Source: Paenibacillus spiritus (GTDB lineage Bacteria; Bacillota; Bacilli; Paenibacillales; Paenibacillaceae). From it: a DNA stretch of 64,000 nucleotides. The stretch lies in contig NZ_VYKK01000004.1 of assembly GCF_008710135.1 (NCBI RefSeq), positions 186,001 through 250,000 of the forward strand, given 5' to 3'. The notes beneath the pieces were generated by a model, which did not search any database, was not told where the DNA came from, and saw only the letters and a program-made list of their open reading frames with translations. Positions 26,527 to 35,900 of this stretch are shown here, in pieces (the stretch's first letter is position 1; each line of letters opens with the position of its first letter). A program made the translations under genes and the position numbers.

Positions 26527-26676
26527 ATCCTCTCCCATCCGGACTTTACCGTCGGCCCTGGATTTCCACCAGATCAGTCCCGTTCGTCCGCCAAGCGGAC
26601 AACCGGGAGTCGCGGGCTGCGCTTCGCGTGCGAAGCTTCACCGCCGGTCAGGAATTTCACCTTACCCCGAGAATCT
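26527..26676 (-). promoter_or_regulatory. Second FMN riboswitch (RFN element)
   Basis: On the minus strand the RFN blocks are present: TCGGGGTAAGGTGAAATTCC, TGACCGGCGGTGAAG, AGCCCGCGACTCCCGG, TGGTGGAAATCCAGGGCCGA, ACGGTAAAGTCCGGATGGGA. It is more compact than the one before ribD. It controls only the transporter gene downstream. The 120 bp upstream of it (to 26,798) hold AT-rich DNA that should contain the promoter. Confidence 0.93.
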
Positions 26677-26798
26677 TGTATTCTGTTATTTTTTTCACAG
26701 CCTCAGATTACACCCGTTTTTATGAAACGTCCAGTGTTTTTTATGAAAAAGCTGCCGCTTTTCTTCGTTGTTTCATCTTTGTTCAACTTTGTTCGCCT

Positions 26799-28295
26799 TT
26801 ATTCGTCATCTTTCGCCGTTTGTTCCCGGTTCCCCTCCGTTTCGGGCAGCACCATTCTCCGTCTTGCCGCATCCGGGTCCCGTTCCAGCCGGACCGGCGA
26901 ACCAAAGATCAGGGTGGCGCGGTCTCCGGGTTCATACGCCGGCCATTCCAGACCGGCCGCAGAAGGATCGCCGGAATGCGCAAAGGCCGCCCAGGCCTTC
27001 ATCATCGCGGCGGAGACGGAACGGTGCTCCTCTCCGACCGTTCCTCCCAGCCGCTCAAGTTCGCCCAGCGTTCCGAAGACGAAAGGAATTTCGGCGCTGT
27101 GCACCGCTCGTTCAAAGTGGGGATGCCCCGGCACACCGGCGTCGAACCGGTACATCCACACCGGCGCGTGGCTGATGCTGCGTTCGCTTAATTCCAGCGC
27201 GCCGCGCCAGAAGATCATGTCGGTCAGAATTTCGGGAGCGCCTTCGCCGCGGGAACCGTAAAATTCCGCCTGCTCCGGAGAGTACGGCGTCCCCAGCATG
27301 GAGCCGACCAGCTTCAGCGCGTCCGGGACCGGCGGCTGCGGATCGCCCGGCCGGAAGAAGTAGCCGCCCTCCTCGCGGTTCGTGCCGACCATCAGCGGCA
27401 CTCCCCGCGAGGAGCCGGCCGCCACTGCGGCCAGCGGTTCTTCCGGCAGAACCGACCCGTCAACGACGGGCTGGAACAGCATGCCGAACGGGCCGCCGAT
27501 CCGGCGGTTCAGCGCGTGGGCGGCGGCCATGATGGCATCCGCCGAGAGTTCCCGCAGCCGCTCCGCTTCTTCGGGCGCAAGACCCAGTTCGGCGAGCATT
27601 TCCCGCGCGGCGGCTTCGCCCTGGCTTGCAGGCATCGTCTGGGCCGCCCCGCTCTGCAGAATCGCCCGGGCGAACAGCCCCTGGGCCGCCGGGCAGGCCA
27701 GAAGCGCGGCGATGCTCATGCCTCCGGCCGATTCGCCGAACAGGGTGACCCGGGCCGGATCACCGCCGAAAGCTTCAATGCTGCCCTGTACCCATTCCAG
27801 CGCTGCAATCATATCCAGAAGACCCAGATTGGAATCGAATGAATCGCCGAGAGCCGCCCAGTGGAGAAATCCGAAGGGACCCAGCCGATAGTTGAGGGTC
27901 ACAACGACGGCTCTGCCCCGTTCCGCCAACAGCGCGCCGTCGAACTGGGGCTGGCTTCCCGATCCGGTGACGAAGGTGCCCCCGTGAATCCAGACCATGA
28001 CCGGGAGGGGCTCCCGCTCTTCCTCCGGAGCCCATATATTGAGATACAGACAGTCTTCGGAATGCTCCGGCGATTCGCCTCCGAACCGGGTGCCCCGCCG
28101 GTCTGGCGGCTGATGCGAGACCGGGCCGAATCCCCCCGCATCCCGGATGCCCTCCCAAGGCTGCGGCGGCTGCGGAGCCCGCAGACGCCGTTCGCCGACC
28201 GGCGGCGACGCATAGGGAATTCCTTTCCAGACCCGAACCGGGCCCTCCTTCCGTCCCTCCAGCATCCCGTAACGGGTCTTGATGACAGTCGGCAT
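26799..28295 (-). CDS. Type B carboxylesterase (PnbA-like)
   Basis: 498 residues, close to B. subtilis PnbA (about 490). Family signatures are EDCLYLNIWAPE near residue 82 and the nucleophile elbow TLFGESAGGMSI near 190 (catalytic Ser). The oxyanion loop is WIHGGTFVTGSG, and the acid/His region lies later. No signal peptide, so it is cytoplasmic. It would hydrolyse carboxylic esters; the physiological substrate is unknown. It starts 25 bp after the AI-2E-family gene, so the two probably share a transcript. Confidence 0.9.
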   Translation of the reverse strand: MPTVIKTRYGMLEGRKEGPVRVWKGIPYASPPVGERRLRAPQPPQPWEGIRDAGGFGPVSHQPPDRRGTRFGGESPEHSEDCLYLNIWAPEEEREPLPVMVWIHGGTFVTGSGSQPQFDGALLAERGRAVVVTLNYRLGPFGFLHWAALGDSFDSNLGLLDMIAALEWVQGSIEAFGGDPARVTLFGESAGGMSIAALLACPAAQGLFARAILQSGAAQTMPASQGEAAAREMLAELGLAPEEAERLRELSADAIMAAAHALNRRIGGPFGMLFQPVVDGSVLPEEPLAAVAAGSSRGVPLMVGTNREEGGYFFRPGDPQPPVPDALKLVGSMLGTPYSPEQAEFYGSRGEGAPEILTDMIFWRGALELSERSISHAPVWMYRFDAGVPGHPHFERAVHSAEIPFVFGTLGELERLGGTVGEEHRSVSAAMMKAWAAFAHSGDPSAAGLEWPAYEPGDRATLIFGSPVRLERDPDAARRRMVLPETEGNREQTAKDDE

Positions 28296-28320
28296 GATCT
28301 TTCATCCTTCTTTCTGTAAT

Positions 28321-29532
28321 TTAAGCTTGCGGCCCTTCAGGCGTCTCGGGCTCATAGAGGCCCGAACGGAACCGGAACCATTGATAGAGATGGGTAATGA
28401 ACACTTTCAGGACGGCATACCCGGGAACGGCGAGAATAATGCCGAACACCCCGAACATTTTGCCTGCGAATACAATCACGAAGATAATGGTGACCGGATG
28501 AATCCGGAGCGTCTTGCCCATGATCTGCGGCGAAATGAACTTGCCCTCCACCAGCTGAACCACCGTCCAGACAATGACCATCTTGAGCAGCATGAACGGC
28601 GAGGTGACGGCGGCGACGATCAGGGCAGGCGTAATGGCGATGGCCGGGCCGAGATACGGCACGACGGCCGTGCAGGCCGCGATAATGGCAAGCACCAGCG
28701 AGTATTGCAAGCCGATGATCAGGTAGCCGATGTACAGAAGGGCTCCGATGCAGCAGCTGACGATAATCTGCCCCCGAATGTAGGAAGAGATCTGACTGTT
28801 CATTTCCGACATCACCATGCGGGTCTGCGGCTGAAGCGCCGTCGGCACAAAGCGGATCAGATAGTCCGGCAGCCGGTGTCCGTCGCGCAGCAGATAGAAG
28901 AGAATGAACGGGGTCGTGACAATCGCAAGCACCGCTTCCGTCAAAGCTCCGACAAAATTGCCGACGCCGTTCACCGCATTGTTAAGGAACGACGTTCCCC
29001 AAGCGGTCACACGGCCGGTCACTTCGTTGAGATCAATATTCTCCTGCATCGGCAAGGAATCGAGGAGATTCCCCCGCTTGAGCGCCGGGAATTTATCCTG
29101 TATATCCTGGCTGTACTTCGGGAAATTGTCGATCAGATCCAGAAGCTGCGCGCGGATGATCGGGATGACCGTCAGCAAAATGATGGAGATAATGCCGGCG
29201 ATGAACAGGTACAGGACTACAATCCCGTACGCCCGCTTCACCCGGCTCTTCCGTTCCAGCCGATTCACCAGCGGGTTCAGCAGGTAATAGGCCACCCCCG
29301 AGAGAATCAGCGGTCCTGCCACCGTATGCAAGAGAACGCTCAGCGGCTTGAAGATAAAGGGCAGCTTGTGAAAGACCAGAATATTGAGGCCAATCAGCAG
29401 CAAAATAAGCAGAACGACCACAAACTTGTTGTTCAGAAATAACTTCCGGAATCGATCCGGCCTGTTGGGCATAAAGTCAGTCACACCGTCCTTTGGTCGC
29501 GATGATGTAGAATACTCCGCGTGGAGATTCAC
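28321..29532 (-). CDS. AI-2E family (PerM/YtvI-like) permease
   Basis: Up to 403 residues. The start is uncertain: GTG at 29532 is too close to AGAGG, while GTG at 29484 (spacing four from AAAGGA) or ATG at 29472 would trim 16-20 residues. Seven to eight membrane helices are visible, including VVVLLILLLIGLNILVFHKL near the start and the conserved glycine-proline helix YLGPAIAITPALIVAAVTSP in the second half. The family exports or transports varied small molecules or ions; the AI-2 link is only a name. The carboxylesterase follows in the same direction. Confidence 0.85.
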   Translation of the reverse strand: MNLHAEYSTSSRPKDGVTDFMPNRPDRFRKLFLNNKFVVVLLILLLIGLNILVFHKLPFIFKPLSVLLHTVAGPLILSGVAYYLLNPLVNRLERKSRVKRAYGIVVLYLFIAGIISIILLTVIPIIRAQLLDLIDNFPKYSQDIQDKFPALKRGNLLDSLPMQENIDLNEVTGRVTAWGTSFLNNAVNGVGNFVGALTEAVLAIVTTPFILFYLLRDGHRLPDYLIRFVPTALQPQTRMVMSEMNSQISSYIRGQIIVSCCIGALLYIGYLIIGLQYSLVLAIIAACTAVVPYLGPAIAITPALIVAAVTSPFMLLKMVIVWTVVQLVEGKFISPQIMGKTLRIHPVTIIFVIVFAGKMFGVFGIILAVPGYAVLKVFITHLYQWFRFRSGLYEPETPEGPQA

Positions 29533-29596
29533 TTCCTCTTAGCATAGTAGCCGCAGCGGACCCAAGTCAAATGGCCAAGCCTTGTACCAAAGACAG

Positions 29597-29630
29597 CCCG
29601 TGAACCGGTCTCGAAACCGGGATTCACGGC
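29597..29630 (-). terminator. Hairpin after the ferredoxin gene
   Basis: CCGTGAA/TTCACGG with an inner CCGGT/ACCGG stem, 11 bp past the stop codon on the minus strand. The T tract is weak (GTCTTTGG). Confidence 0.5.
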
Positions 29631-29641
29631 GCCGGGGGATA

Positions 29642-30025
29642 TTAATCGGGTGAATCCTTCTTCCCGGGCTTGCGCTTGCCTCTGCCGCCCTTCTTGACCG
29701 CTGCCTTCATGCTTCCCGCTTCAAAATTATATACGGCATATTCCTCCAGACCGCCGCCCTCCAGCGTGCGGCGGACCAGCTCCTTCCCGGCCTTCGGCGT
29801 CAAGCCTCCATACCAGACCCCCTCGGGATACGCAATGGCTACCGGGGCGTCGGAGCAGCGGCCGTTGCAGCGCGTCTCGGTCACATGAATCCGCGCATCG
29901 GCACCCTGCTTGCCGATTTCTTTCTCGACCGCCTTCAGCACTTCCTCTCCCCTGCGCTTGCGGCAGCTGCTGCCGCCGCAGACGAGCAGATGGCAGACCG
30001 TGCCTTCCAGATTCCAAGTCGTCAC
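29642..30025 (-). CDS. Thioredoxin-like [2Fe-2S] ferredoxin domain protein
   Basis: 127 residues with a GTG start; GGAGGAG lies upstream. The Cys pattern CGGSSC (about 16-21) plus CNGRC (about 54-58) and a thioredoxin-like order of strands identify the (2Fe-2S) ferredoxin/NuoE-like family (VCHLLVCGGSS, then VTETRCNGRCSDAPVAIAYP). It would carry one 2Fe-2S cluster and shuttle electrons in the cytoplasm; the partner is unknown. The last 20 residues are Lys/Arg/Gly-rich, which is not typical of the domain and may be a disordered or nucleic-acid-binding tail. Confidence 0.75.
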   Translation of the reverse strand: MTTWNLEGTVCHLLVCGGSSCRKRRGEEVLKAVEKEIGKQGADARIHVTETRCNGRCSDAPVAIAYPEGVWYGGLTPKAGKELVRRTLEGGGLEEYAVYNFEAGSMKAAVKKGGRGKRKPGKKDSPD

Positions 30026-30143
30026 AGGCTTCTCCTCCTTTCATACCAACGTTTATACCTGAATGACAGGGGTAAATCAATGAATAACGGCATGTGATTT
30101 TGCGGGATTCTATAAATAGTAAGAAAGAGGAGGATTTTAACTG

Positions 30144-31580
30144 ATGAGAACCAAAATTATTTGCACGATCGGCCCGGCCTCCGAATCGGTCGGCACGCTG
30201 AAAGACATGATCGCCGCCGGCATGACGGTGGCACGGCTCAACATGGCGCACGGCGAACTGGAGGAGCATTCCGCCCGAATCCGCAATGTGCGCCAGGCAG
30301 CGGCCGAGATGGGCACCTTTATTCCGATCATGATGGACATCAAGGGGCCGGAAGTGCGAATCGGCAAGCTGAAGACAGACTATGTCGTTCTGAAGCCGGG
30401 GGACTCGCTGACGCTGACAACCGAAGAGCTGCTTGGGGATGAGACCCGCATTTCCGTCAACTATCCGGATATGCCCTCGGTGGTCAAGCCCGGCGACCGG
30501 ATTCTGATCGACGACGGCCTGATTGACCTTACCGTGACCGACGTTCAGGGCGGTGATATGGTCTGCCGCATTGTCAGCGGCGGCACGCTCAAGCCGCGCA
30601 AGGGCGTCAACCTTCCCGGCATCCATACGACCCTGCCCGGCGTAACCGAGCGGGATATCCGGCATATACAATTCGGCCTCGGCGAGAAAATCGAGATGAT
30701 CGCCGCCTCTTTTGTACGTCAGGGCGACGACATTCGGGAAATCCGGTCCATTCTGGAACGCAGCGGAGCCGGGCATGTCCAGATCATCTCCAAGATCGAG
30801 AATCATGAGGGCATGACGAACCTGGATGATATTATTGAAGCCTCCGACGGCATCATGGCCGCGCGCGGAGATCTCGGCGTCGAAGTTCCCGTCGAGAAGG
30901 TTCCGCGTCTCCAGAAGGAAATGATCGACAAGTGCAACCGGGCCGGCAAGCCCGTAATCGTCGCCACGCATATGCTGGAATCCATGCAGATGAATCCGAG
31001 ACCGACCCGTTCGGAGGTCAGCGACGTGGCGAATGCCGTTCTCCAGGGCGCCGACGTAGTGATGCTGTCGGGGGAATCCGCCGCCGGGAAGTACCCGGTT
31101 CAGTCGGTCCGCACCATGGCGGCCGCCGCAGCCGAAGCCGAGACGATGATCAGCTACAAGGAACGGTTCATCGCGTCGTTCGACTGGAAGGAGAGCAACA
31201 CGACGGAGGTGATCAGCCGCAGTGCAGTCAGCTCGTCCCTCATGCTCGGCGCCAAGGCGATCATTGCCGCCACCGAGAGCGGCTATACGGCCCGGATGAT
31301 CTCCAAGCATCGTCCGGAGGCGCCCATTATCGCCGTCACTCCGAACCGGGAGACGCTCGCCAAAATCTGTCTCTGCTCCGGCGTCGTCCCGGTGCTGGGC
31401 AATCCCGTCTCCTCGACCGATGAAATGTTCGAGTCCTCGGTCGCCAGCGCCGTCCGCACCGGCACCGTAGCGGAAGGCGACACGGTGGTCCTCTGCGCCG
31501 GCGTGCCGATCTGGAAAGCCGGCACGACGAACCTGATCAAGATCGAACAGGTCCGAACCCGGCAGAACGCGGAGGGCTAA
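30144..31580 (+). CDS. pyk: Pyruvate kinase, short form
   Basis: 478 residues; GAGGAGG lies upstream of the ATG. It transfers phosphate from phosphoenolpyruvate to ADP, the last step of glycolysis. Signature parts are RTKIICTIGPASES, IISKIENHEGM (catalytic Lys), GIMAARGDLGVEVP (metal site), ATHMLESM and RPTRSEVSDVANAV. It lacks the roughly 110-residue C-terminal phosphohistidine-like domain of Bacillus PykA, so it is probably a second copy. In the usual N-x-SHG potassium-binding loop this protein has LNMAHG, with Ala (residue 35) in place of Ser. Confidence 0.92.
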   Translation: MRTKIICTIGPASESVGTLKDMIAAGMTVARLNMAHGELEEHSARIRNVRQAAAEMGTFIPIMMDIKGPEVRIGKLKTDYVVLKPGDSLTLTTEELLGDETRISVNYPDMPSVVKPGDRILIDDGLIDLTVTDVQGGDMVCRIVSGGTLKPRKGVNLPGIHTTLPGVTERDIRHIQFGLGEKIEMIAASFVRQGDDIREIRSILERSGAGHVQIISKIENHEGMTNLDDIIEASDGIMAARGDLGVEVPVEKVPRLQKEMIDKCNRAGKPVIVATHMLESMQMNPRPTRSEVSDVANAVLQGADVVMLSGESAAGKYPVQSVRTMAAAAAEAETMISYKERFIASFDWKESNTTEVISRSAVSSSLMLGAKAIIAATESGYTARMISKHRPEAPIIAVTPNRETLAKICLCSGVVPVLGNPVSSTDEMFESSVASAVRTGTVAEGDTVVLCAGVPIWKAGTTNLIKIEQVRTRQNAEG

Positions 31581-31638
31581 CCCCGGACCCAAGCCGACAG
31601 GGCCTGCAATCTTTTTGCCGCCGGAGCCTATTCCTGTA

Positions 31639-31667
31639 TTGAACGTTGCCTGCAATTCCTTTATAAT
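31639..31667 (+). promoter_or_regulatory. Sigma-A promoter of asd
   Basis: TTGAAC (31639-31644) and a perfect TATAAT (31662-31667) are 17 bp apart, 57 bp before the asd start. Confidence 0.75.
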
Positions 31668-31724
31668 TCAGTACAATCTAAGCGGCTGAACGTCAGCCTT
31701 CGCGAAAGGAATGGAAGACAAGTC

Positions 31725-32840
31725 ATGACAGAGAAGCTCAGAGCCGGCATTGTCGGCGGCACCGGCATGGTGGGCCAGCGTTTTATCGCTCTACTCGAGA
31801 ATCATCCGTGGTTTGAAGTGACGGCAATCGCCGCCAGCGCCAATTCGGCAGGCAAGCCGTATGAGGAGTCGGTCAAAGGCCGCTGGAAGCTGTCCACTCC
31901 GATTCCCGAAGCCGTGAAATCCATTCCGGTTCAGGACGCCTCCAAGGTGGAGGAATTCGCGCCGCAGGTCGATCTGATCTTCTGCGCCGTGGATATGAAG
32001 AAGAACGAAATCCAGGCATTGGAAGAAGCCTACGCCAAGGCGGGCGTGCCTGTCATCTCAAATAACTCCGCGCACCGCTGGACGCCCGACGTGCCGATGG
32101 TGGTGCCGGAGATCAACCCGGAGCATCTGGACGTTATCCGCCATCAGCGCGAGCGTCTCGGCACCGCTACGGGCTTCATCGCCGTCAAGCCGAACTGCTC
32201 CATTCAGAGCTATGTGCCGCTTCTGAACGCGCTCAAGGAATTCAAACCACAGGAAGTCGTGGCAAGCACGTATCAGGCCATTTCCGGTGCGGGCAAGAAC
32301 TTCACCGACTGGCCGGACATGATCGACAACGTGATTCCGTATATCGGCGGCGAGGAAGAGAAGAGCGAGCAGGAACCGCTGCGCATCTGGGGAACCGTCG
32401 AGAACGGCGAGATCGTCAAGGCCTCCGAGCCGCAGATTACGACCCAGTGCATCCGCGTTCCGGTGACGGACGGCCATCTGGCAACGGTCTTCGTCTCCTT
32501 CGAGAACAAGCCTTCCAAGGAAGAAATTCTGAACTGCTGGAGCCGCTTTGCCGGCCGCCCGCAGGAGCTGGATCTCCCGAGCGCGCCGAAGCAGTTCATT
32601 ACTTATTTCGAAGAAGACAACCGTCCGCAGACGAAGCTCGACCGCGAGATTGAGAACGGCATGGGCATCTCCGCCGGCCGTCTTCGCGAAGATTCGCTCT
32701 ATGACTACAAGTTCGTCGGTCTCTCCCACAACACGCTGCGCGGCGCTGCCGGCGGCGCGGTGCTGATCGCCGAGCTGCTCAAGGCCGAAGGCTACATTCA
32801 GCCGCTCCGCAGCGGCGAAACGGCTGCGAAGCCGGTATAA
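31725..32840 (+). CDS. asd: Aspartate-semialdehyde dehydrogenase, archaeal/fungal type
   Basis: 371 residues. It reduces aspartyl phosphate with NADPH in the pathway to lysine, threonine, methionine and diaminopimelate. Visible are the Rossmann start AGIVGGTGMVGQRFIALLE, the catalytic Cys in VKPNCSIQSYVPLL, and the His region RVPVTDGHLATVFV. The length and the phrase NHPWFEVTAIAAS match the subfamily of archaea and fungi rather than the shorter B. subtilis Asd. It has its own promoter and a strong terminator, so it is a single-gene unit. Confidence 0.9.
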   Translation: MTEKLRAGIVGGTGMVGQRFIALLENHPWFEVTAIAASANSAGKPYEESVKGRWKLSTPIPEAVKSIPVQDASKVEEFAPQVDLIFCAVDMKKNEIQALEEAYAKAGVPVISNNSAHRWTPDVPMVVPEINPEHLDVIRHQRERLGTATGFIAVKPNCSIQSYVPLLNALKEFKPQEVVASTYQAISGAGKNFTDWPDMIDNVIPYIGGEEEKSEQEPLRIWGTVENGEIVKASEPQITTQCIRVPVTDGHLATVFVSFENKPSKEEILNCWSRFAGRPQELDLPSAPKQFITYFEEDNRPQTKLDREIENGMGISAGRLREDSLYDYKFVGLSHNTLRGAAGGAVLIAELLKAEGYIQPLRSGETAAKPV

Positions 32841-32860
32841 AATCAGGCTTCAGCGTCCAG

Positions 32861-32898
32861 ACAAATACGGCCTCCCTTGTCGGGGAGGCCGTATTTGT
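32861..32898. terminator. Long bidirectional terminator after asd
   Basis: ACAAATACGGCCTCCC and its exact complement form a 16-bp stem around a 6-base loop, 21 bp after the asd stop. The ATTTGT end supplies the T-rich tail. Confidence 0.85.
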
Positions 32899-32945
32899 GC
32901 ATTCCGGTTATTCCGGATTATCGCGGACGAGTTCCGCTGCAAAAC

Positions 32946-32974
32946 CAAGACCCCGGGAAAGTCCCGGGGTCTTG
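32946..32974 (-). terminator. Terminator after the amylopullulanase gene
   Basis: AAGACCCCGGGA and TCCCGGGGTCTT form a 12-bp stem with a short loop, followed by GGTTTTG on the minus strand. Confidence 0.8.
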
Positions 32975-32996
32975 CTGCTTTCTGTCCGCCAAGCGG

Positions 32997-35900
32997 TTAT
33001 TTCTTGCCCAGCAGGTTGTAGAGCACCTGCGCCGATTCGGCGCGGGTTGCATGGGCCTTCGGCGCGAAGACATTGCCGGACTGCCCTTGCAGGAGACCGA
33101 GCGAGGAGGCCGCAGCTACGTCGCTCTTGGCCCAAGCGCTGACCGAAGCCAGATCGCCATAGGCAGGGTTGCCGGATGCCGGCGCATTCTTGCCGGTCTT
33201 CAAGGCATAGGCGCGGACGATCATGGCCGCCATTTCCTCGCGGGTGATCATCTGCGACGGATGGAAGGTTCCCGTGCCGCTGCCTTTGACAAGGCCGCTC
33301 TCGTACGCGGCCGCTACCGAATCCGCATACCAGGCTGTGGAAGCCACATCGGAGAAGGAAGCTTTGTTCTTCGCCGTAAGCCCCAGTGTGCGGGTCAGCA
33401 TGGCTGCAAATTCTGCACGGGTTACGTTCCGGGCAGGCGCAAAGCCTGTGCCGCTGCCTTCCACAATATGCTTCGCGCTCAATACCGACACTGCCTTATG
33501 GGCCCAGTGCGCGGCAGGCATATCGCTGTAATTCTTGTTAAACTCGAGTGCCGCATAGCGGCTGAAGTGGGTAACCTTGCCTTTCAGCACGCCGTTCTCT
33601 ACGGAACCGCCGACATATTCGGCCTTTCCGGCGTCATTCAGATAGTAGACGCCGGTCAAGTCGCTGTCGGCCGAGGCCTTCAGCTTGAAGCTGAGTTCAA
33701 TTGGTTCCGGGAAGGAAGACAGCGTGACTGCTTTGCCGTCCTTCGCTACGGCTTTCAGTCCGAAATCATACACATCGCCGGCAAGCTCATACACTTCGCT
33801 TGCCGATTGGTTCAGCTTCTGGGCGGCAGCCGTCTGGGCGGCCGTATCCAGCTTGCTCACGTTCAGCGAGATCTGGGCGCCTGCAGTCTGTGCAGCGCCA
33901 AGCTGCGCTTTCAGGGCGTTCAGCACGCTGATCGGAATGTTCAGCGATACCTGCTCGCCGCTGATGGCGATACGGTTCAGTCCGGTTGCCGAAGCCAGCG
34001 CTTCAAGCGGGATCAGCACCTGCTGAGCCGAACCGCTGAGTGCAATCGTTGCCGTTCCGCCGGCCGCAGGCTTGAGCTGATCCGCGGTAACCGTTACGGT
34101 TGTCGTAGCAGCTGTCGGCTGTGGCGTTGCGGTTGCAGAACCCGGCGATGCCGGAGTCGGCGTAGCTGGTGCAGGCGATGCCGGAGTCGTGTCGCCGCCC
34201 GTCCGGGTTACCGTCAGGGTAATCGTCTTGGTTGCCTTGGCGGCACGGGCCTTGTCTTCATACCAAGGCAAATTCAGCGTCTCGGCAGTCGGTTCGATAT
34301 GCAGCTTGAACGTATTCACACCGTAGGCAAGCGGAATATCATTGAGCTGCACATTGCCGTAAGCATCCATTGCCGAGGCCGGAATCGGCTGGCCGTTGAT
34401 CGTGAAGCCGACGCCGAACGGCACGTTGGCTTTCAGATTCATTTTGCTGTCGTCCGTGGTGTAGGCAATATCCTCACCATAGGAAGTACGCGGCAGCGTA
34501 ATGATCATCGGCATATCTACCCACCGGAGAACGTAATCGTTCACCATCATTTTGTTGCCGCCTTCGTTCTTGATCGTCAGCTGCATATTCGTATTCGTGG
34601 AGCTGTACGCCCAGTTACCGGCATCCGTCGTATCGTTGGAGGAACGGATATGGCTGGTAAAAGCCTCCTTGTCCCAGACACCGCGGGTGTACTTATACTG
34701 AATGCTCTTGCCGGCCATCATTTTGAAGCTGTATTCCACAATGCTGCGGTCGGTCGCGCCGCTCGGCACCTTCAGTTCATTGCCCGAAGCGTTCCAGCCG
34801 TTGAAGTCGCCGGCAATATAGATGCCGTCGGTGCTCGGCGTGTAATTCGGCAGGTGCAGCCGAAGCGTGACATCGACCATGACGATCTTCGGCGTTACGG
34901 ATTTCTCGCCGGATTCCGAGCGGTTGTACGCCGCGTCGAAGCTGACAATTTTATACGTATACTTCGTATCGTTGCTGACCGTGTAGTCGATGTACGTGCG
35001 CGCTGTCTTAATCAGCGTTGCGATCGGCTTGTATTTCCCGTCGCCTTCCTTGCGCATCACTTCAAATCCTTTGACATCGCTGGTATCCGGTATCGTCCAG
35101 GCCAGATTCACCATGTTGGATTCCTGGAGAATATCGGACAGTTCAGCCGCCGCCGGCGCCTGGGTATCCGTGGTATCGGCATTGACTACTACCTGCTTCG
35201 TAGCGGAGAACTTCTGCGTCTCTCCGTTATTCGTCGAGGCCGAAGCGGTATATTCATAGACGCCTGCCAGAGTCGGCTCAAAGGTTGCGCTGTAGATCTT
35301 GCCCAGCTTGTCGTCGCTGTCCGTCTTGTATTTCAGCTTGATCTCCTTGACCAGTTCTTCCGAACCGACCGGGTAGTATTTCAGTTTGACCTGAAGATCC
35401 GCCGGTTCCTTGTAGACCAGATCGGTAACGTCGGTCAGTTCCGGAACGCGGACATCGACCAGAATTTCATAGGTGGCCTTGCCGACGCCGACGGTCATTT
35501 CCTTCGCTTCCTGGACAATGCTGACCGACTGAACCGGGAGGAACGGAGTTGCCGAGACGTATTCGCTCGGAAGGCTTACGCCTCCATCCTTCACCGCAAC
35601 CAGTGTGTAGTAATACTTCATTCCATTCACGACGCTCTTATCCGTGTAGGTAGCCGTCGTTACGGTCGCCACCTCCGTCGTCGCCATGCCTTCAAGCGGT
35701 GTCCGGTATACCTTATACTCGCTTGCGTCAGCCGCAGGGCTCCAGTTCAGCGTGACGCTGCCCTTGCCTGCCTGTGCTGTCAGTCCGGTTACCTGCGGCA
35801 CCGTCACCAGCGAGCCGTCCGACAGCATCATGACGCCGGTCATGGCCGGCAGCGTCAGGCTGATAACGCCGTTCGTTACGGTGCCGCTGATCTGGCCTCC

